DNA from: Planctomycetaceae bacterium
GTDB taxonomy: Bacteria > Planctomycetota > Planctomycetia > Planctomycetales > Planctomycetaceae
Length of the DNA: 64,000 nucleotides
NCBI GenBank assembly: GCA_019636285.1
Contig: JAHBXV010000003.1
Location: 174,562 to 238,561, forward strand
Reading direction: 5' to 3'
Part shown: positions 1 to 9,002 of the stretch, one piece after another
Position numbering within the stretch: the stretch's first letter is position 1
How the letters are laid out: every line of letters begins with the position of its first letter
Program-made: the position numbers and the translations under genes
Notes under the pieces: generated by a model
The model's input: only the letters and a program-made list of their open reading frames with translations
Told to the model about the DNA's origin: nothing
Database searches by the model: none

Positions 1-899
1 CCGTCACGGGAGTCGGCATTCCCAATCCGTGGGCGCCCGGCTATTCGCTGGCGCTGTCTGGCTTTCATTCCAAGGACATGGTGCTGGCCTCGGCACTCGC
101 ATTCGTCCGACTCAATCCGCTCCATTCCCTGTTGTACCTGGTCCCTCTGGCCGGAGCGGGTATCACCGCTGTCTACATGTTTCGCCTGTGGCTGAAAGTC
201 TTCGTGGGCCGCCCAGCCGACCAGCATGTGTTCGAGCATGCCAAGGAGTCGCCTCCGGTCGTGCTGATTCCGCTGGCCGTCCTGGCATTTTTCTCAGTCT
301 TCTCGGCCGTGGGCGGGGAATCGAGCTGGCTCTATCGCGGACTGGTCACCAGCGAACCCGCGTTCGTCGCCGCATCGTCAACAAGTTCAGCGATCTGGCC
401 CATCACGCATCCGGGCCATGAAGAGATTCATGCGGCGCATGGAGCGGCGGGCCTGATGGTCTGGCTCGTCGCGATGGCCGGCGCGGGAATCGCAATCTGG
501 ATTTTCGGCTACCAGCCGTTCTCGGCGGACGAACTGCGCGCCACGTTCCCCCGACTGCGCCAGTTTCTGCTCGACCGCTGGCGGTTCGATGCGCTGTACG
601 ACCTGGCGGTTGTGCAGCCGGTCTTGCGGATCTCTCGACAGGCGATTGCCATCGACCGCACCGTCATCGATCCCTTGCTGCATGGGGCCAGTCGTTTGCT
701 GGTTCAACTAGCCGGTTGGGGAAGACGGATTGATGAACTGCTGGTGGATGGAGCGGTTGTGGGAATCGGTGCCTGGACGTGGCGATCGGGTGAGCGATTG
801 CGAAGGCTGCAATCGGGCCAGTTACGACAATATGTCTTGTGGTTGGGACTTTCGGTGGTGGTGTTGTTTGGCGTGGTGACCTGGATGCGACCGGGATAA
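1..899 (+). CDS. nuoL: NADH-quinone oxidoreductase subunit L, 3' part
   Basis: This is the C-terminal part of the proton-pumping membrane subunit L of respiratory complex I; the reading frame is open to the left edge, so the 5' end lies outside the window. The conserved antiporter-family GFHSKD segment appears near the edge at about base 60. It is followed by transmembrane segments, then by a long amphipathic stretch rich in W, R and L (about bases 500-700), as expected for the lateral helix HL, and a final transmembrane helix before the stop at 897-899. It precedes nuoM by 48 bases in the same direction, which is the usual nuoL-nuoM-nuoN order. The identification is firm from motif and context; only the missing N-terminus limits it. 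Confidence 0.93.
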   Translation, partial: VTGVGIPNPWAPGYSLALSGFHSKDMVLASALAFVRLNPLHSLLYLVPLAGAGITAVYMFRLWLKVFVGRPADQHVFEHAKESPPVVLIPLAVLAFFSVFSAVGGESSWLYRGLVTSEPAFVAASSTSSAIWPITHPGHEEIHAAHGAAGLMVWLVAMAGAGIAIWIFGYQPFSADELRATFPRLRQFLLDRWRFDALYDLAVVQPVLRISRQAIAIDRTVIDPLLHGASRLLVQLAGWGRRIDELLVDGAVVGIGAWTWRSGERLRRLQSGQLRQYVLWLGLSVVVLFGVVTWMRPG

Positions 900-947
900 A
901 GCGGTCGCGACAAGAACCTGAAGACGTCAAAACAACCCGCGAACTGT

Positions 948-2552
948 GTGAATAAAATGCAGAATTTCGACTTGCTTCTGCTCACGGCAATCATCTTCCT
1001 TCCCGCCACGTGGGCGGTGCCGCTGTTGTTCTTCCCCAAGTCCGCCGTGGAGGCGATGCGGTGGTGGACGCTCGCGGGAACAGCCATCACCTTCGGCTTG
1101 ACGCTGGTTCTCTGGGGGAAGGTGGATTTCTCGTCGCCCGATATGCAACTGGTCGTGGCGGTTCCCTGGATCGAGCCCTGGAACATCGCGTATCGACTGG
1201 GAGTGGATGGCATCAGCCTGCCGCTCATCGTTCTGACCAGCGGCGTCTGTTTGTTGTCCATGCTCGCCTCGTGGAGCGTCGACAAGCAGGTGAAGGGCTA
1301 CCTGATTCTCTTCCTTCTCCTGGAAACGGGAATCCTGGGTGTCTTCCTGGCGCTCGATTTCTTCCTGTTCTTCATCTTCTGGGAAGTCATGCTGCTTCCC
1401 ATGTATTTCCTCATCGGCGTGTGGGGCGGCCCACGGCGGGAATACGCAGCCATCAAGTTCTTTCTCTACACATTCGTCGGCAGCGTGCTCATGCTCGTCG
1501 CCATGCTGATGCTGTACTTCGAAGGGGGATACACATTCGACCTCATGCGACTGGCGGCCATCGGCGAGGGACGCATCGACGGATTGCAGTTCTCGCGGTC
1601 ATTCCAGATCGTCACGTTCTGGCTGCTGGCCATTGGTTTCGCGATCAAGCTACCAGTCGCGCCGCTGCATACTTGGTTGCCCGACGCGCACGTCGAGGCC
1701 CCCACCCCCATTAGCATGATTCTGGCCGGCGTCCTCCTCAAACTCGGCGGCTATGGTTTTTTGCGAATCGCCCTGCCGATTTGCCCGTACGGGACACAGG
1801 CGGCCGCCTGGGCACTGGTCGGATTCGGCGTCTTCAGCATTCTGTATGGAGGGCTGGCAGCGCTGGCTCAGACCGATTTCAAACGACTGGTGGCCTATAG
1901 CTCTGTCAGTCACATGGGTTTCGTACTGATCGGCCTCGGTTGCTGGAAGATTAGCGAGCAGACCGGAATGGGCGTGGGCCTCAAACATTGGGAGATGGGA
2001 CTGCACGCGGCCCTCTTTCAGATGATCGCACACGGCATCACGTCGACCGGCATGTTCTTCATGGTGGGCGTCCTCTACGACCGGGTTCACCATCGCGACC
2101 TCAATCGCTTTGGGGGGATTGCCAATCGCATGCCCGAGTACGCGGGTCTGGCGGCGGTGCTGTTCTTCGCCGGACTCGGTCTTCCCGCGCTCTGCGGATT
2201 CATTGGCGAAGTCTTCGCGATTCTGGCTGTCTGGAATTACTCACCGCTGGCAGCCGTGCTATCGGCCCTGGGGATGATTCTCGCCGCGGCCTATGTCCTC
2301 TGGACCGTGCAGCGCGTCTATCTGGGCAGCGAATACCACGGGCCTCTGGCCGAGAATCTCACCGCGCTGCTCCCCCGCGAGCGTTTCGTCGCGTATGTTC
2401 TGTCGATTCTCGCGATCGTGTTCGGCGTGTTGCCGAATTTGCTCTTGAGTCGCATGCAGCCACCTTTGCACCAATTGGTCATCCGCATGGATGAAGCCTA
2501 TCGCGGGTTGCACCAGGTGCTCGCTTCAATCGGTCAGGCGGGCGGGGGGTAG
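948..2552 (+). CDS. nuoM: NADH-quinone oxidoreductase subunit M
   Basis: Proton-translocating antiporter-like subunit of complex I in the cytoplasmic membrane, about 530 residues, normal for NuoM. About 14 hydrophobic helices are visible. The family core is present: a helix carrying FFIFWEVMLLPMYFLIG with the functional glutamate, then KLPVAPLHTWLPDAHVEAPT, then LVAYSSVSHMGFVLIGL. The start is uncertain: GTG at 948 and ATG at 957 are in frame and neither has a convincing Shine-Dalgarno sequence. It lies between nuoL and nuoN, and the three are very likely cotranscribed. Confidence 0.96.
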   Translation: MNKMQNFDLLLLTAIIFLPATWAVPLLFFPKSAVEAMRWWTLAGTAITFGLTLVLWGKVDFSSPDMQLVVAVPWIEPWNIAYRLGVDGISLPLIVLTSGVCLLSMLASWSVDKQVKGYLILFLLLETGILGVFLALDFFLFFIFWEVMLLPMYFLIGVWGGPRREYAAIKFFLYTFVGSVLMLVAMLMLYFEGGYTFDLMRLAAIGEGRIDGLQFSRSFQIVTFWLLAIGFAIKLPVAPLHTWLPDAHVEAPTPISMILAGVLLKLGGYGFLRIALPICPYGTQAAAWALVGFGVFSILYGGLAALAQTDFKRLVAYSSVSHMGFVLIGLGCWKISEQTGMGVGLKHWEMGLHAALFQMIAHGITSTGMFFMVGVLYDRVHHRDLNRFGGIANRMPEYAGLAAVLFFAGLGLPALCGFIGEVFAILAVWNYSPLAAVLSALGMILAAAYVLWTVQRVYLGSEYHGPLAENLTALLPRERFVAYVLSILAIVFGVLPNLLLSRMQPPLHQLVIRMDEAYRGLHQVLASIGQAGGG

Positions 2553-2615
2553 CCCCACTCGCATCACGATAGTTAGGCCACGACTTACCTCGCCGATTCG
2601 CCAGGTTTTCTCGAA

Positions 2616-4229
2616 ATGACGTTTGCCGAACTCGTCGCGCAATGGCTCCAGCAGGGGCTCAAATCACCCCTGGGGCCTTTCGCCCCGGAACTGGTGATTT
2701 CAGCGGCCATTGTCGGCGCGCTCCTGGTCCGTCTGGGCGGGTTCGACCGTGCGATTCCGGCCTGGTTTGTCGCTCTTGGCGGCTCGCTTTTGGCGTTGCT
2801 CCTGGCCGTGACGGGACTGGACGATGTCCCGCGAACCCTGGCCGTGGACGATCAGTTGCTGTTCACGGGCTTGTTGCGGCTCGATCCGTGGGCGGCGTTT
2901 TTCCGCGTCTATGTGCTGCTCTTCACGGCCCTGATTGTCGGACTGATCGTCCTGACGCGATTGGTCGACCATGAAGACAATCCCGATCTCTTCGCGATGC
3001 TGCTTGGCGCAACACTCGGCATGCTGCTGATGTGCTCCGCCAATCACGTGCTGATGCTCTTTCTCGGAATCGAAATGGCAAGCATTCCCAGCTATGCGAT
3101 GACGGGGTTCTTCAAAGGGCGGCGTCAATCGGGCGAGGCCGCCTTGAAGTTCGCCGTCTACGGAGCCGCGGCCGCTGGAATCCTACTGTATGGGCTCAGT
3201 CTCGTCTGTGGGATCTTGGGAACGGCGGACCTGCAGGAGTTCTCGCCGAAGCTCGCCCTCATCTTTGGCGATGCCGCGCTGGGTGATCGCGTCGCCGAGA
3301 CGCGTGGTCTCGCGCTCGGGCTGATTCTGATTCTCGCCGGATTCGGCTTCAAACTCTCGCTGGTGCCGTTTCACTTCTGGTGCCCGGATGCCTTCGAAGG
3401 CGCGGCCGCAGAGATCGCCGCGTATCTGTCGGTCGCGTCGAAGGGAGCAGCGTTCGCCGCTCTTGTCCGCTTTCTGGCGGCGATCTTCGATCCGACGATT
3501 CCCGCGATGGCCTCCATGGGATACGGAGCGGGAATTGTTCTCGGCGGCGTCGCCATCCTCACGGCGACCCTGGGAAATCTTGCCGCCTATCCTCAGACAA
3601 ATCTCAAGCGACTGTTCGCGTATTCAACCATCGCGCATGCCGGTTACCTGCTGATGGGGGTCGCCGCGTGGCTCGTGCTACTCTCGTCATCGCTCGTTCG
3701 ACAGGACGGTACGCCGGCCGCGCAGCGGGCGCTGGAAGGACTCGTCTATTACCTGGTCGCCTATCTGTTCATGAACCTGGTCGTCTTCGCGGCCACGGCA
3801 ATGATCCGCAATCAGATTTTCAGCGAAGACCTGCGCCGCTGGTCCGGCCTCGGAGCGTCCGCTCCGCTGCTCACCGGGTGTCTCGCGGTGGGACTGTTCA
3901 GCCTGATCGGTGTTCCTCCGTTCGGAGGGTTCATCGGCAAGCTGTTCGTCTTCAGTTCGCTCGTTGACGCCTCCAGCCTGCACGGCATCTTCTGGATCGT
4001 TCTGGCTGCCGGAGCGATCAACACGGTCTTCAGTCTGTTCTATTACGTCAAGATTCTGCGGGTCATGGTGCTCAGCCCGCGATCCGCGGAAACGGCCGGC
4101 GAACTGAACGTGGAGTGGGCCGACAACAGTTATCTTCTGATGATTACGATTCCGATTGTCGTTCTGGGGCTCGCCGTTCCTCTCGTTCTCCCGATCTGCC
4201 AGTGGGCGGCCGGCCCCTGGAGCCTTTAA
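2616..4229 (+). CDS. nuoN: NADH-quinone oxidoreductase subunit N
   Basis: Third antiporter-like membrane subunit of complex I, about 537 residues with some 14 hydrophobic helices. Family features read directly include GIEMASIPSYAMTGF, the segment KLSLVPFHFWCPDAFEGAAA, the LKRLFAYSTIAHAGYLLMG helix, and the C-terminal VPPFGGFIGKLFVFSS motif. ATG at 2616 follows the nuoM stop by 63 bases. This is the last nuo gene here; the next gene begins 23 bases after its stop and may be read through from the same transcript. Confidence 0.96.
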   Translation: MTFAELVAQWLQQGLKSPLGPFAPELVISAAIVGALLVRLGGFDRAIPAWFVALGGSLLALLLAVTGLDDVPRTLAVDDQLLFTGLLRLDPWAAFFRVYVLLFTALIVGLIVLTRLVDHEDNPDLFAMLLGATLGMLLMCSANHVLMLFLGIEMASIPSYAMTGFFKGRRQSGEAALKFAVYGAAAAGILLYGLSLVCGILGTADLQEFSPKLALIFGDAALGDRVAETRGLALGLILILAGFGFKLSLVPFHFWCPDAFEGAAAEIAAYLSVASKGAAFAALVRFLAAIFDPTIPAMASMGYGAGIVLGGVAILTATLGNLAAYPQTNLKRLFAYSTIAHAGYLLMGVAAWLVLLSSSLVRQDGTPAAQRALEGLVYYLVAYLFMNLVVFAATAMIRNQIFSEDLRRWSGLGASAPLLTGCLAVGLFSLIGVPPFGGFIGKLFVFSSLVDASSLHGIFWIVLAAGAINTVFSLFYYVKILRVMVLSPRSAETAGELNVEWADNSYLLMITIPIVVLGLAVPLVLPICQWAAGPWSL

Positions 4230-4252
4230 CAATCATCGAGAGGATTCCGCGA

Positions 4253-4705
4253 GTGGCAGGCGACGCCATCGATCAACATCTTTCCCATCAGGCCCGCGAG
4301 CGACTGCGCGAGGTTCTGAGTTCGCTGGGGGGAAGCCTGCTTCAATACTCCCGCCACTGCTCGCCGTGGGTTCCCCATCACGCGGAACCGACGCTCGCCG
4401 CCCTGATGAAACTCGTTGAACGGCAGAGTGACTCCGTTCGCGAATTGGCGGAAAGTCTCGGAATGAACGTAGTCGATTTCGCCGCGCGTTCGTCGGACGA
4501 CTTCACCGACATGCATTATGTTTCGCTTGACTTCCTCATCGAGCGAATTCTCGCCGATCAAAGCCGCCGCGTGGCACGTCTGAAGGCTGATGTCGTTGAT
4601 CTCGAAATCGGCCTGCCGCCTCTCGCCCGGCAAGTCCTTGACCGCGAAATCGCCATCCTGGACGAATTACGATCGCTCAAGCACCAACTCGACAATCCGC
4701 CTTAG
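4253..4705 (+). CDS. Conserved hypothetical helical protein
   Basis: A soluble protein of about 150 residues that I cannot assign. The chosen start is GTG 4253, because GAGAGG at 4238-4243 sits nine bases before it and the open frame upstream lies inside nuoN. The sequence is almost entirely helical. An N-terminal half with HQARERLREVLSSLGGSLLQY and PWVPHH precedes a C-terminal half rich in charged and leucine positions, which suggests a helical bundle or coiled coil. No signal peptide, membrane segment or metal-site signature is evident. Its position directly after nuoN and before tatD suggests cotranscription but does not reveal a function. Confidence 0.7.
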   Translation: MAGDAIDQHLSHQARERLREVLSSLGGSLLQYSRHCSPWVPHHAEPTLAALMKLVERQSDSVRELAESLGMNVVDFAARSSDDFTDMHYVSLDFLIERILADQSRRVARLKADVVDLEIGLPPLARQVLDREIAILDELRSLKHQLDNPP

Positions 4706-4756
4706 CCGCGACGCAACGCGGAGCGTTCTCCCCTTTTGTAGCGTCAGAGTCTCGAC

Positions 4757-5533
4757 ATGCCCTGGATCGATACCCACTGTCACCTCGATGAAGAAAGCCT
4801 GGCGGTCGAACTGCCGGCCGTGCTGGAGCGCGCCCGAACGGCCGAGGTCTGTGCAATCATCACGATCGGGACAACGCTTGAGGGAAGCCGCCGGGCAATC
4901 GCGCTGGCGGAAGCGCATCCGGCAATTCATGCGGCCGTCGGCATTCACCCCAATTACGCGCAGGACGCGAAGCCCGATGACTGGGCCGAGATCGAGCAAC
5001 TGGCCAAGTTGCCACATGTCGTCGCGGTCGGCGAAACGGGCCTGGACCGCTATTGGGACTACTGCCCGCTCGAAACCCAGCGCGATTACTTCGACCGGCA
5101 TTTGAAACTGTCTCGAGATCTCGGCAAACCGTTCATCATACACTGCCGCGAAGCCGAGTCAGAAGTGCTGGAGCATCTTAACAAGGCCTCGCTGGAAGCC
5201 CCTCTCAACGGAGTCATGCACTCATTCGCGGGCAATACCCAGACCGCGGCGCGGTGCCTGGAACTGGGCATGTTCCTCTCTTTCTCGGGCATGCTCACCT
5301 TTCGCCGGAACGATGAACTTCGCCAGATCGCGATCGATGCCCCTGCCGATCGTCTTTTTGTCGAGACCGACGCACCCTACCTCGCCCCGGCACCCCATCG
5401 CGGCAAACGGAACGAACCCGCGTTCGTTCGGCATACGGGTGAATTCCTGGCTGCCGCTCGCGGAATCTCGGCCGACGAACTGGCTGCCATCACGACGGCG
5501 AACGCCCGCCGATTCTTCCGCCTCCCTGGCTGA
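4757..5533 (+). CDS. tatD: TatD-family metal-dependent hydrolase (DNase)
   Basis: A 258-residue TIM-barrel metallohydrolase of the TatD/YcfH group, which includes 3'-5' exonucleases acting on DNA. The metal ligands are all visible: DTHCHLD at the N-terminus, the glutamate in VGETGLDRYWD, the histidine in IIHCRE, the histidine in MHSFAG, and the aspartate in FVETDAPYLAP. The last of these continues into the P-x-R-G-K-R-N-E-P segment typical of the family. The length is normal. It stands between the small helical protein and the unknown seven-gene block, 59 bases before the latter. Which of the several paralogous TatD subgroups it belongs to cannot be settled by eye. Confidence 0.93.
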   Translation: MPWIDTHCHLDEESLAVELPAVLERARTAEVCAIITIGTTLEGSRRAIALAEAHPAIHAAVGIHPNYAQDAKPDDWAEIEQLAKLPHVVAVGETGLDRYWDYCPLETQRDYFDRHLKLSRDLGKPFIIHCREAESEVLEHLNKASLEAPLNGVMHSFAGNTQTAARCLELGMFLSFSGMLTFRRNDELRQIAIDAPADRLFVETDAPYLAPAPHRGKRNEPAFVRHTGEFLAAARGISADELAAITTANARRFFRLPG

Positions 5534-5592
5534 CTATTCCAGGTGCTTCCCGGGGCGTACTCTGGAGGGGCGACAACGGTGAAAGGGCTGGC

Positions 5593-5970
5593 ATGGCAGT
5601 TGACGGAGCGGCACGAACATGGCGGGAATGGCTGCGACACGCCTTCGCAGTCGCGCCGCAAGGTTCCTGCTCGCCCACCGAGGACGAACGCGCCGTCGTC
5701 GCGGCGGTCTGCCAGTTCGTTCATCGCCGGGGGATGGTTGCTCCCGCAATTCTGATGGCTCAGTCTTCGGCACCGCTCGGCGGAGTTGGCGCGCAATCGC
5801 TGATCTTTCTGCAGCCCATGCTCGAAGTCGTCTTTGACCGGCGGTCCCTGGAACTGTGGGCCTCGTTTCTGGCACGTCCGGGAGCAATCGAGTATTTTTG
5901 CCGTACTCTCGAGGCGTTGCCCGAGATCGCCACCGAAACATCGCCACCATCCGCAGGGAATCGTGGATGA
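5593..5970 (+). CDS. Small soluble protein at head of the MutL-like/DUF6754 block
   Basis: A 125-residue protein without signal peptide or membrane helix; I do not recognise the family. ATG 5593 is preceded by AAAGGG with a good spacing. The stop TGA overlaps the ATG of the next gene (ATGA at 5967-5970), so the two are translationally coupled and this is very likely a real gene. The C-terminal half contains a hydrophobic helix with LQPMLEVVFDRRSLELW, followed by a second helix around IEYFCRTLEAL, suggesting a small helical adaptor. Position and coupling imply a partner of the MutL-like ATPase, but this is inference from context only. Confidence 0.72.
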   Translation: MAVDGAARTWREWLRHAFAVAPQGSCSPTEDERAVVAAVCQFVHRRGMVAPAILMAQSSAPLGGVGAQSLIFLQPMLEVVFDRRSLELWASFLARPGAIEYFCRTLEALPEIATETSPPSAGNRG

Positions 5971-7808
5971 ACCATGGGCCGTCAAACGAACAGCGGGAAC
6001 CAGCCTGGCGAGCCAATCCGGACTCGCTGGAAGTGATTCTCGCCACTGATTGCGGCAGCACGACGACCAAGGCGATTCTGATCGAGAAGATCGATGGCGT
6101 TTATCGCCAGACCTATCGCGGCGAAGCCCCGACAACCGTCGAAGAACCCCTCGCCGACGTCACAGCCGGAGTCATCAACGCGGCGACGGAGGTGGGAGAA
6201 CTGGCGGGTCGCCGGCTTGTGGACGACCAAGGTTTGTTGGTGCGTCCGGCGCGCGGTAAAGATGGCTGCGACGTCTACATTTCAACGTCGAGCGCCGGCG
6301 GCGGATTGCAGATGCTGGTCGCGGGCGTCGTCCGCTCCATGAGCGCCGCAAGTGCCGAGCGCGCCGCCCTGGGAGCCGGGGCGATCGTCATGGAAACGAT
6401 CTCCTCGAACGACAAACGCCCCCCCTACAAAACCATTCAGCGCATTCGCGACCTGCGGCCAGATATGATCCTGCTCTCGGGCGGGACCGATGGCGGCACC
6501 ACCCGGCACGTCGTGCAGCTTGCGGAACTGATCGCGCCGGCACGACCGCAGCCGCGATTTGGCGGCCAGTATCGCATGCCGGTAATCTACGCGGGCAATC
6601 AGTCCGCGCGTCCGCTGGTGGAAGAGACCCTGCGCGAGGCATGCGAACTCTCGTTTGTCGAAAACGTGCGGCCGGTGCTGGAACGGGAAAATCTCACCCC
6701 CGCTCGGGATCGGATCCATGACCTGTTTCTCGAACACGTCATGGCCCACGCGCCCGGCTACGACAAGCTCATCGCGTGGGCCGATGCCCCCATCATGCCC
6801 ACGCCTGGCGCGGTGGGAGACATTTTGCAGCAGATTGCCAAACGCGACGGCCTGAACGCCGTCGGCGTCGATATTGGCGGTGCCACCACCGACGTTTTCA
6901 GCGTCTTCCACGGCGTCTTCAACCGGACGGTTTCCGCCAACCTCGGGATGAGCTACTCAATCGCGAACGTCTGTGCCGAAGCCGGTCTTGAGAACATTCT
7001 GCGCTGGGTGCATCACCCCTGTCGCGAGGGGGAGTTGCGAAACCGGGTGAAGAACAAGATGATTCGCCCCACGACCATTCCGCAAACGCTCGAAGCGCTG
7101 ATCTTCGAGCAAGCCGTGGCACGCGAGGCCCTGCGGCTATCGTACTTGCAGCATCGCGAGTTCGCCGTCGACCTGCGCGGCGTCCAGCAACAACGAACAA
7201 TCGGCGACCTGTTCCAGCAGAACGCGGGGCCACGATCAATTGTCGATAACCTGCAACTCGATCTGCTCGTCGCATCCGGCGGCGTCCTGTCGCACGCGCC
7301 GCGCGCCGTCCAGACGGCCGCGATGCTGATCGACGCCTTCGAGCCGGAGGGAATCACGCAACTTGCCAAGGACAGCATCTTCATGATGCCGCACCTGGGC
7401 GTGCTCGCGCAGATCCACCCCCGCGCGGCTCTGGAGGTCTTTGAGCGCGACTGCCTGATTCCACTGGGAACCTGCGTGGCTCCGCGCGGAAACGCGCGTC
7501 CGGGCGACGTCTGCTTCCGCTATCGAATCTCCGGCGGTGGATTTTCGACAGCAGGCGAGCTGCACGTCGGCGACTGGAAGCTGCTGCCGCTCGCGCCCGG
7601 AGATACGGCACGAATCGAAGTCGAACCTCATCGCCGCTGCGACATGGGTGCGGGCCCCGGTCGCTCCATCTCGGCCACCATTCACGGGGGAATCGTGGGA
7701 GTGATTCTCGACGGCCGGGGAAGACCATTGCGATTGCCAACCGAACGACACGACTGTCAGAAACAAATGGATCGCTGGCAGAAAGAACTGAATCTGTATG
7801 CGGAGTAA
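5967..7808 (+). CDS. MutL/GlmL-type ASKHA ATPase, without a mutase nearby
   Basis: A 613-residue protein of the MutL family (the glutamate-mutase-associated GlmL proteins), an actin/HSP70-like ATPase fold. Phosphate-1 motif DCGSTTTK is at residues 28-35, the phosphate-2 motif VDIGGATTDV at about 300-309 and the adenosine-site glycine segment VASGGVLSHAP at about 433-443. GlmL proteins are usually around 460 residues. Here roughly 120 extra C-terminal residues (about 490-613) look beta-rich and contain IPLGTCVAPRGNARPGD. No glutamate mutase subunit or cobalamin-binding DxHxxG motif is encoded in the window. The gene is coupled to the upstream small protein and followed by a barrel-sandwich protein and membrane proteins, so it probably energises or remodels a different complex. 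Confidence 0.85.
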   Translation: MNHGPSNEQREPAWRANPDSLEVILATDCGSTTTKAILIEKIDGVYRQTYRGEAPTTVEEPLADVTAGVINAATEVGELAGRRLVDDQGLLVRPARGKDGCDVYISTSSAGGGLQMLVAGVVRSMSAASAERAALGAGAIVMETISSNDKRPPYKTIQRIRDLRPDMILLSGGTDGGTTRHVVQLAELIAPARPQPRFGGQYRMPVIYAGNQSARPLVEETLREACELSFVENVRPVLERENLTPARDRIHDLFLEHVMAHAPGYDKLIAWADAPIMPTPGAVGDILQQIAKRDGLNAVGVDIGGATTDVFSVFHGVFNRTVSANLGMSYSIANVCAEAGLENILRWVHHPCREGELRNRVKNKMIRPTTIPQTLEALIFEQAVAREALRLSYLQHREFAVDLRGVQQQRTIGDLFQQNAGPRSIVDNLQLDLLVASGGVLSHAPRAVQTAAMLIDAFEPEGITQLAKDSIFMMPHLGVLAQIHPRAALEVFERDCLIPLGTCVAPRGNARPGDVCFRYRISGGGFSTAGELHVGDWKLLPLAPGDTARIEVEPHRRCDMGAGPGRSISATIHGGIVGVILDGRGRPLRLPTERHDCQKQMDRWQKELNLYAE

Positions 7809-7880
7809 CACTCCCACTTGATCTCAATCGGCCTTCACCAACTACCGACCACCTCTGAATCCGGGAAAGCCACTCACCCG

Positions 7881-8999
7881 ATGCCGCAGGCTTATAGTCC
7901 AGGATTGCTGGTTTCTCCGGGACGGACGGTCCGCCGTCGTCGCATCCTGCCGATCACGGGAGAGGTTCTGGTCGCGCCCGGAGACCATGTCACCGCGCGC
8001 CAAGTGGTCGCACGGACGTCAATGCCCGGCGATGTCGAGCCCGTGAATCTGTCCCGAGTCCTGGGAATTCCTCCGCGCGACCTTCCCCAGCGACTGATGC
8101 GGCAGGTGGGTGACGCAGTCCATCCCGGAGACGTCGTCGCGCATTCACCGGGGCTATTCGGTCTCTTTCCGAAAGACTATCTGGCTGAAATTTCCGGCAC
8201 GATCGAAGCCGTTTCGCGGGTGACGGGACAGCTCCTCTTGCGGCGGGAACCGCGTTCCGTCGACGTGCTGGCTTATTTGACCGGAACGATTGCCGAAGTC
8301 ATTCCAAACGAAGGCGTGGTGGTCGAAACCAGCGCCGCCGTCGTGCAGGGGATTTTCGGGATTGGCGGCGAAGGATGCGGCTCTTTGCGCATTGTCACTC
8401 CGACGTCCCGCGACGATCTGACTGCTGACTGTCTGACCGAGGAACTCGCGGGGTGCATCGCCGTCGGCGGTCGCAGGATCACGCGAGAAGCGGTTGACCG
8501 CGCGCGTGAACTCGGGTTAATCGCCCTGGTCGCCGGGGGAATCGACGACCACGATCTTCGTGAAATCCTGGGTTACGACCTTGGCGTCGCGATCACGGGG
8601 TCGGAAGCGCTGGGGCTGACAATCATCGTCACCGAAGGGTTCGGTGAAATCGGCATGGCCGAACGCAGCTTTCGGCTGCTGAAGAGTTTCGACGGTCGCG
8701 AAGCCAGCGTGAACGGTGCGACCCAGATCCGGGCCGGCGTGGTGCGCCCCGAAATCGTCATCCCGCTGACACAACGCGAGTTCACCGAAACCGAACTGGA
8801 AGAGCCCGTTTTGCGAAACGGGGCCGCCGTACGCGTGATCCGAGAACCGTGGTTCGGAGAGTTGGGACAGGTGACCGAATTGCCCCACGAGCCGCGCTTG
8901 CTGGCTTCCGGCTCCCTAGCCCGCGTGGCGGGAGTTAAGTTGCAGTCGGGCGAGATGGCCGTCGTGCCGCGGGCAAATCTCGAACTGATTCAGGGGTAA
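7881..8999 (+). CDS. Barrel-sandwich (RnfC/biotinyl-lipoyl-like) protein
   Basis: A 372-residue soluble protein of unknown function. Residues about 5-120 contain two glycine-aspartate turns of the kind seen in barrel-sandwich hybrid domains: GEVLVAPGDHVTARQVVA and VGDAVHPGDVVA. A third beta-rich section, including LTGTIAEVIPNEGVVVET, ends in FGIGGEGCGSLRIV. The second half (about 185-330) alternates helices and strands, for example VDRARELGLIALVAGGI and ITGSEALGLTIIVTEGFGE, suggesting a Rossmann-like part. The C-terminus returns to beta structure. The resemblance to the N-terminal domain of RnfC is an impression from spacing, not a proven homology. ATG 7881 is chosen over an upstream TTG in the same frame. 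It ends three bases before the next gene. Confidence 0.75.
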   Translation: MPQAYSPGLLVSPGRTVRRRRILPITGEVLVAPGDHVTARQVVARTSMPGDVEPVNLSRVLGIPPRDLPQRLMRQVGDAVHPGDVVAHSPGLFGLFPKDYLAEISGTIEAVSRVTGQLLLRREPRSVDVLAYLTGTIAEVIPNEGVVVETSAAVVQGIFGIGGEGCGSLRIVTPTSRDDLTADCLTEELAGCIAVGGRRITREAVDRARELGLIALVAGGIDDHDLREILGYDLGVAITGSEALGLTIIVTEGFGEIGMAERSFRLLKSFDGREASVNGATQIRAGVVRPEIVIPLTQREFTETELEEPVLRNGAAVRVIREPWFGELGQVTELPHEPRLLASGSLARVAGVKLQSGEMAVVPRANLELIQG

Positions 9000-9002
9000 C
9001 CG

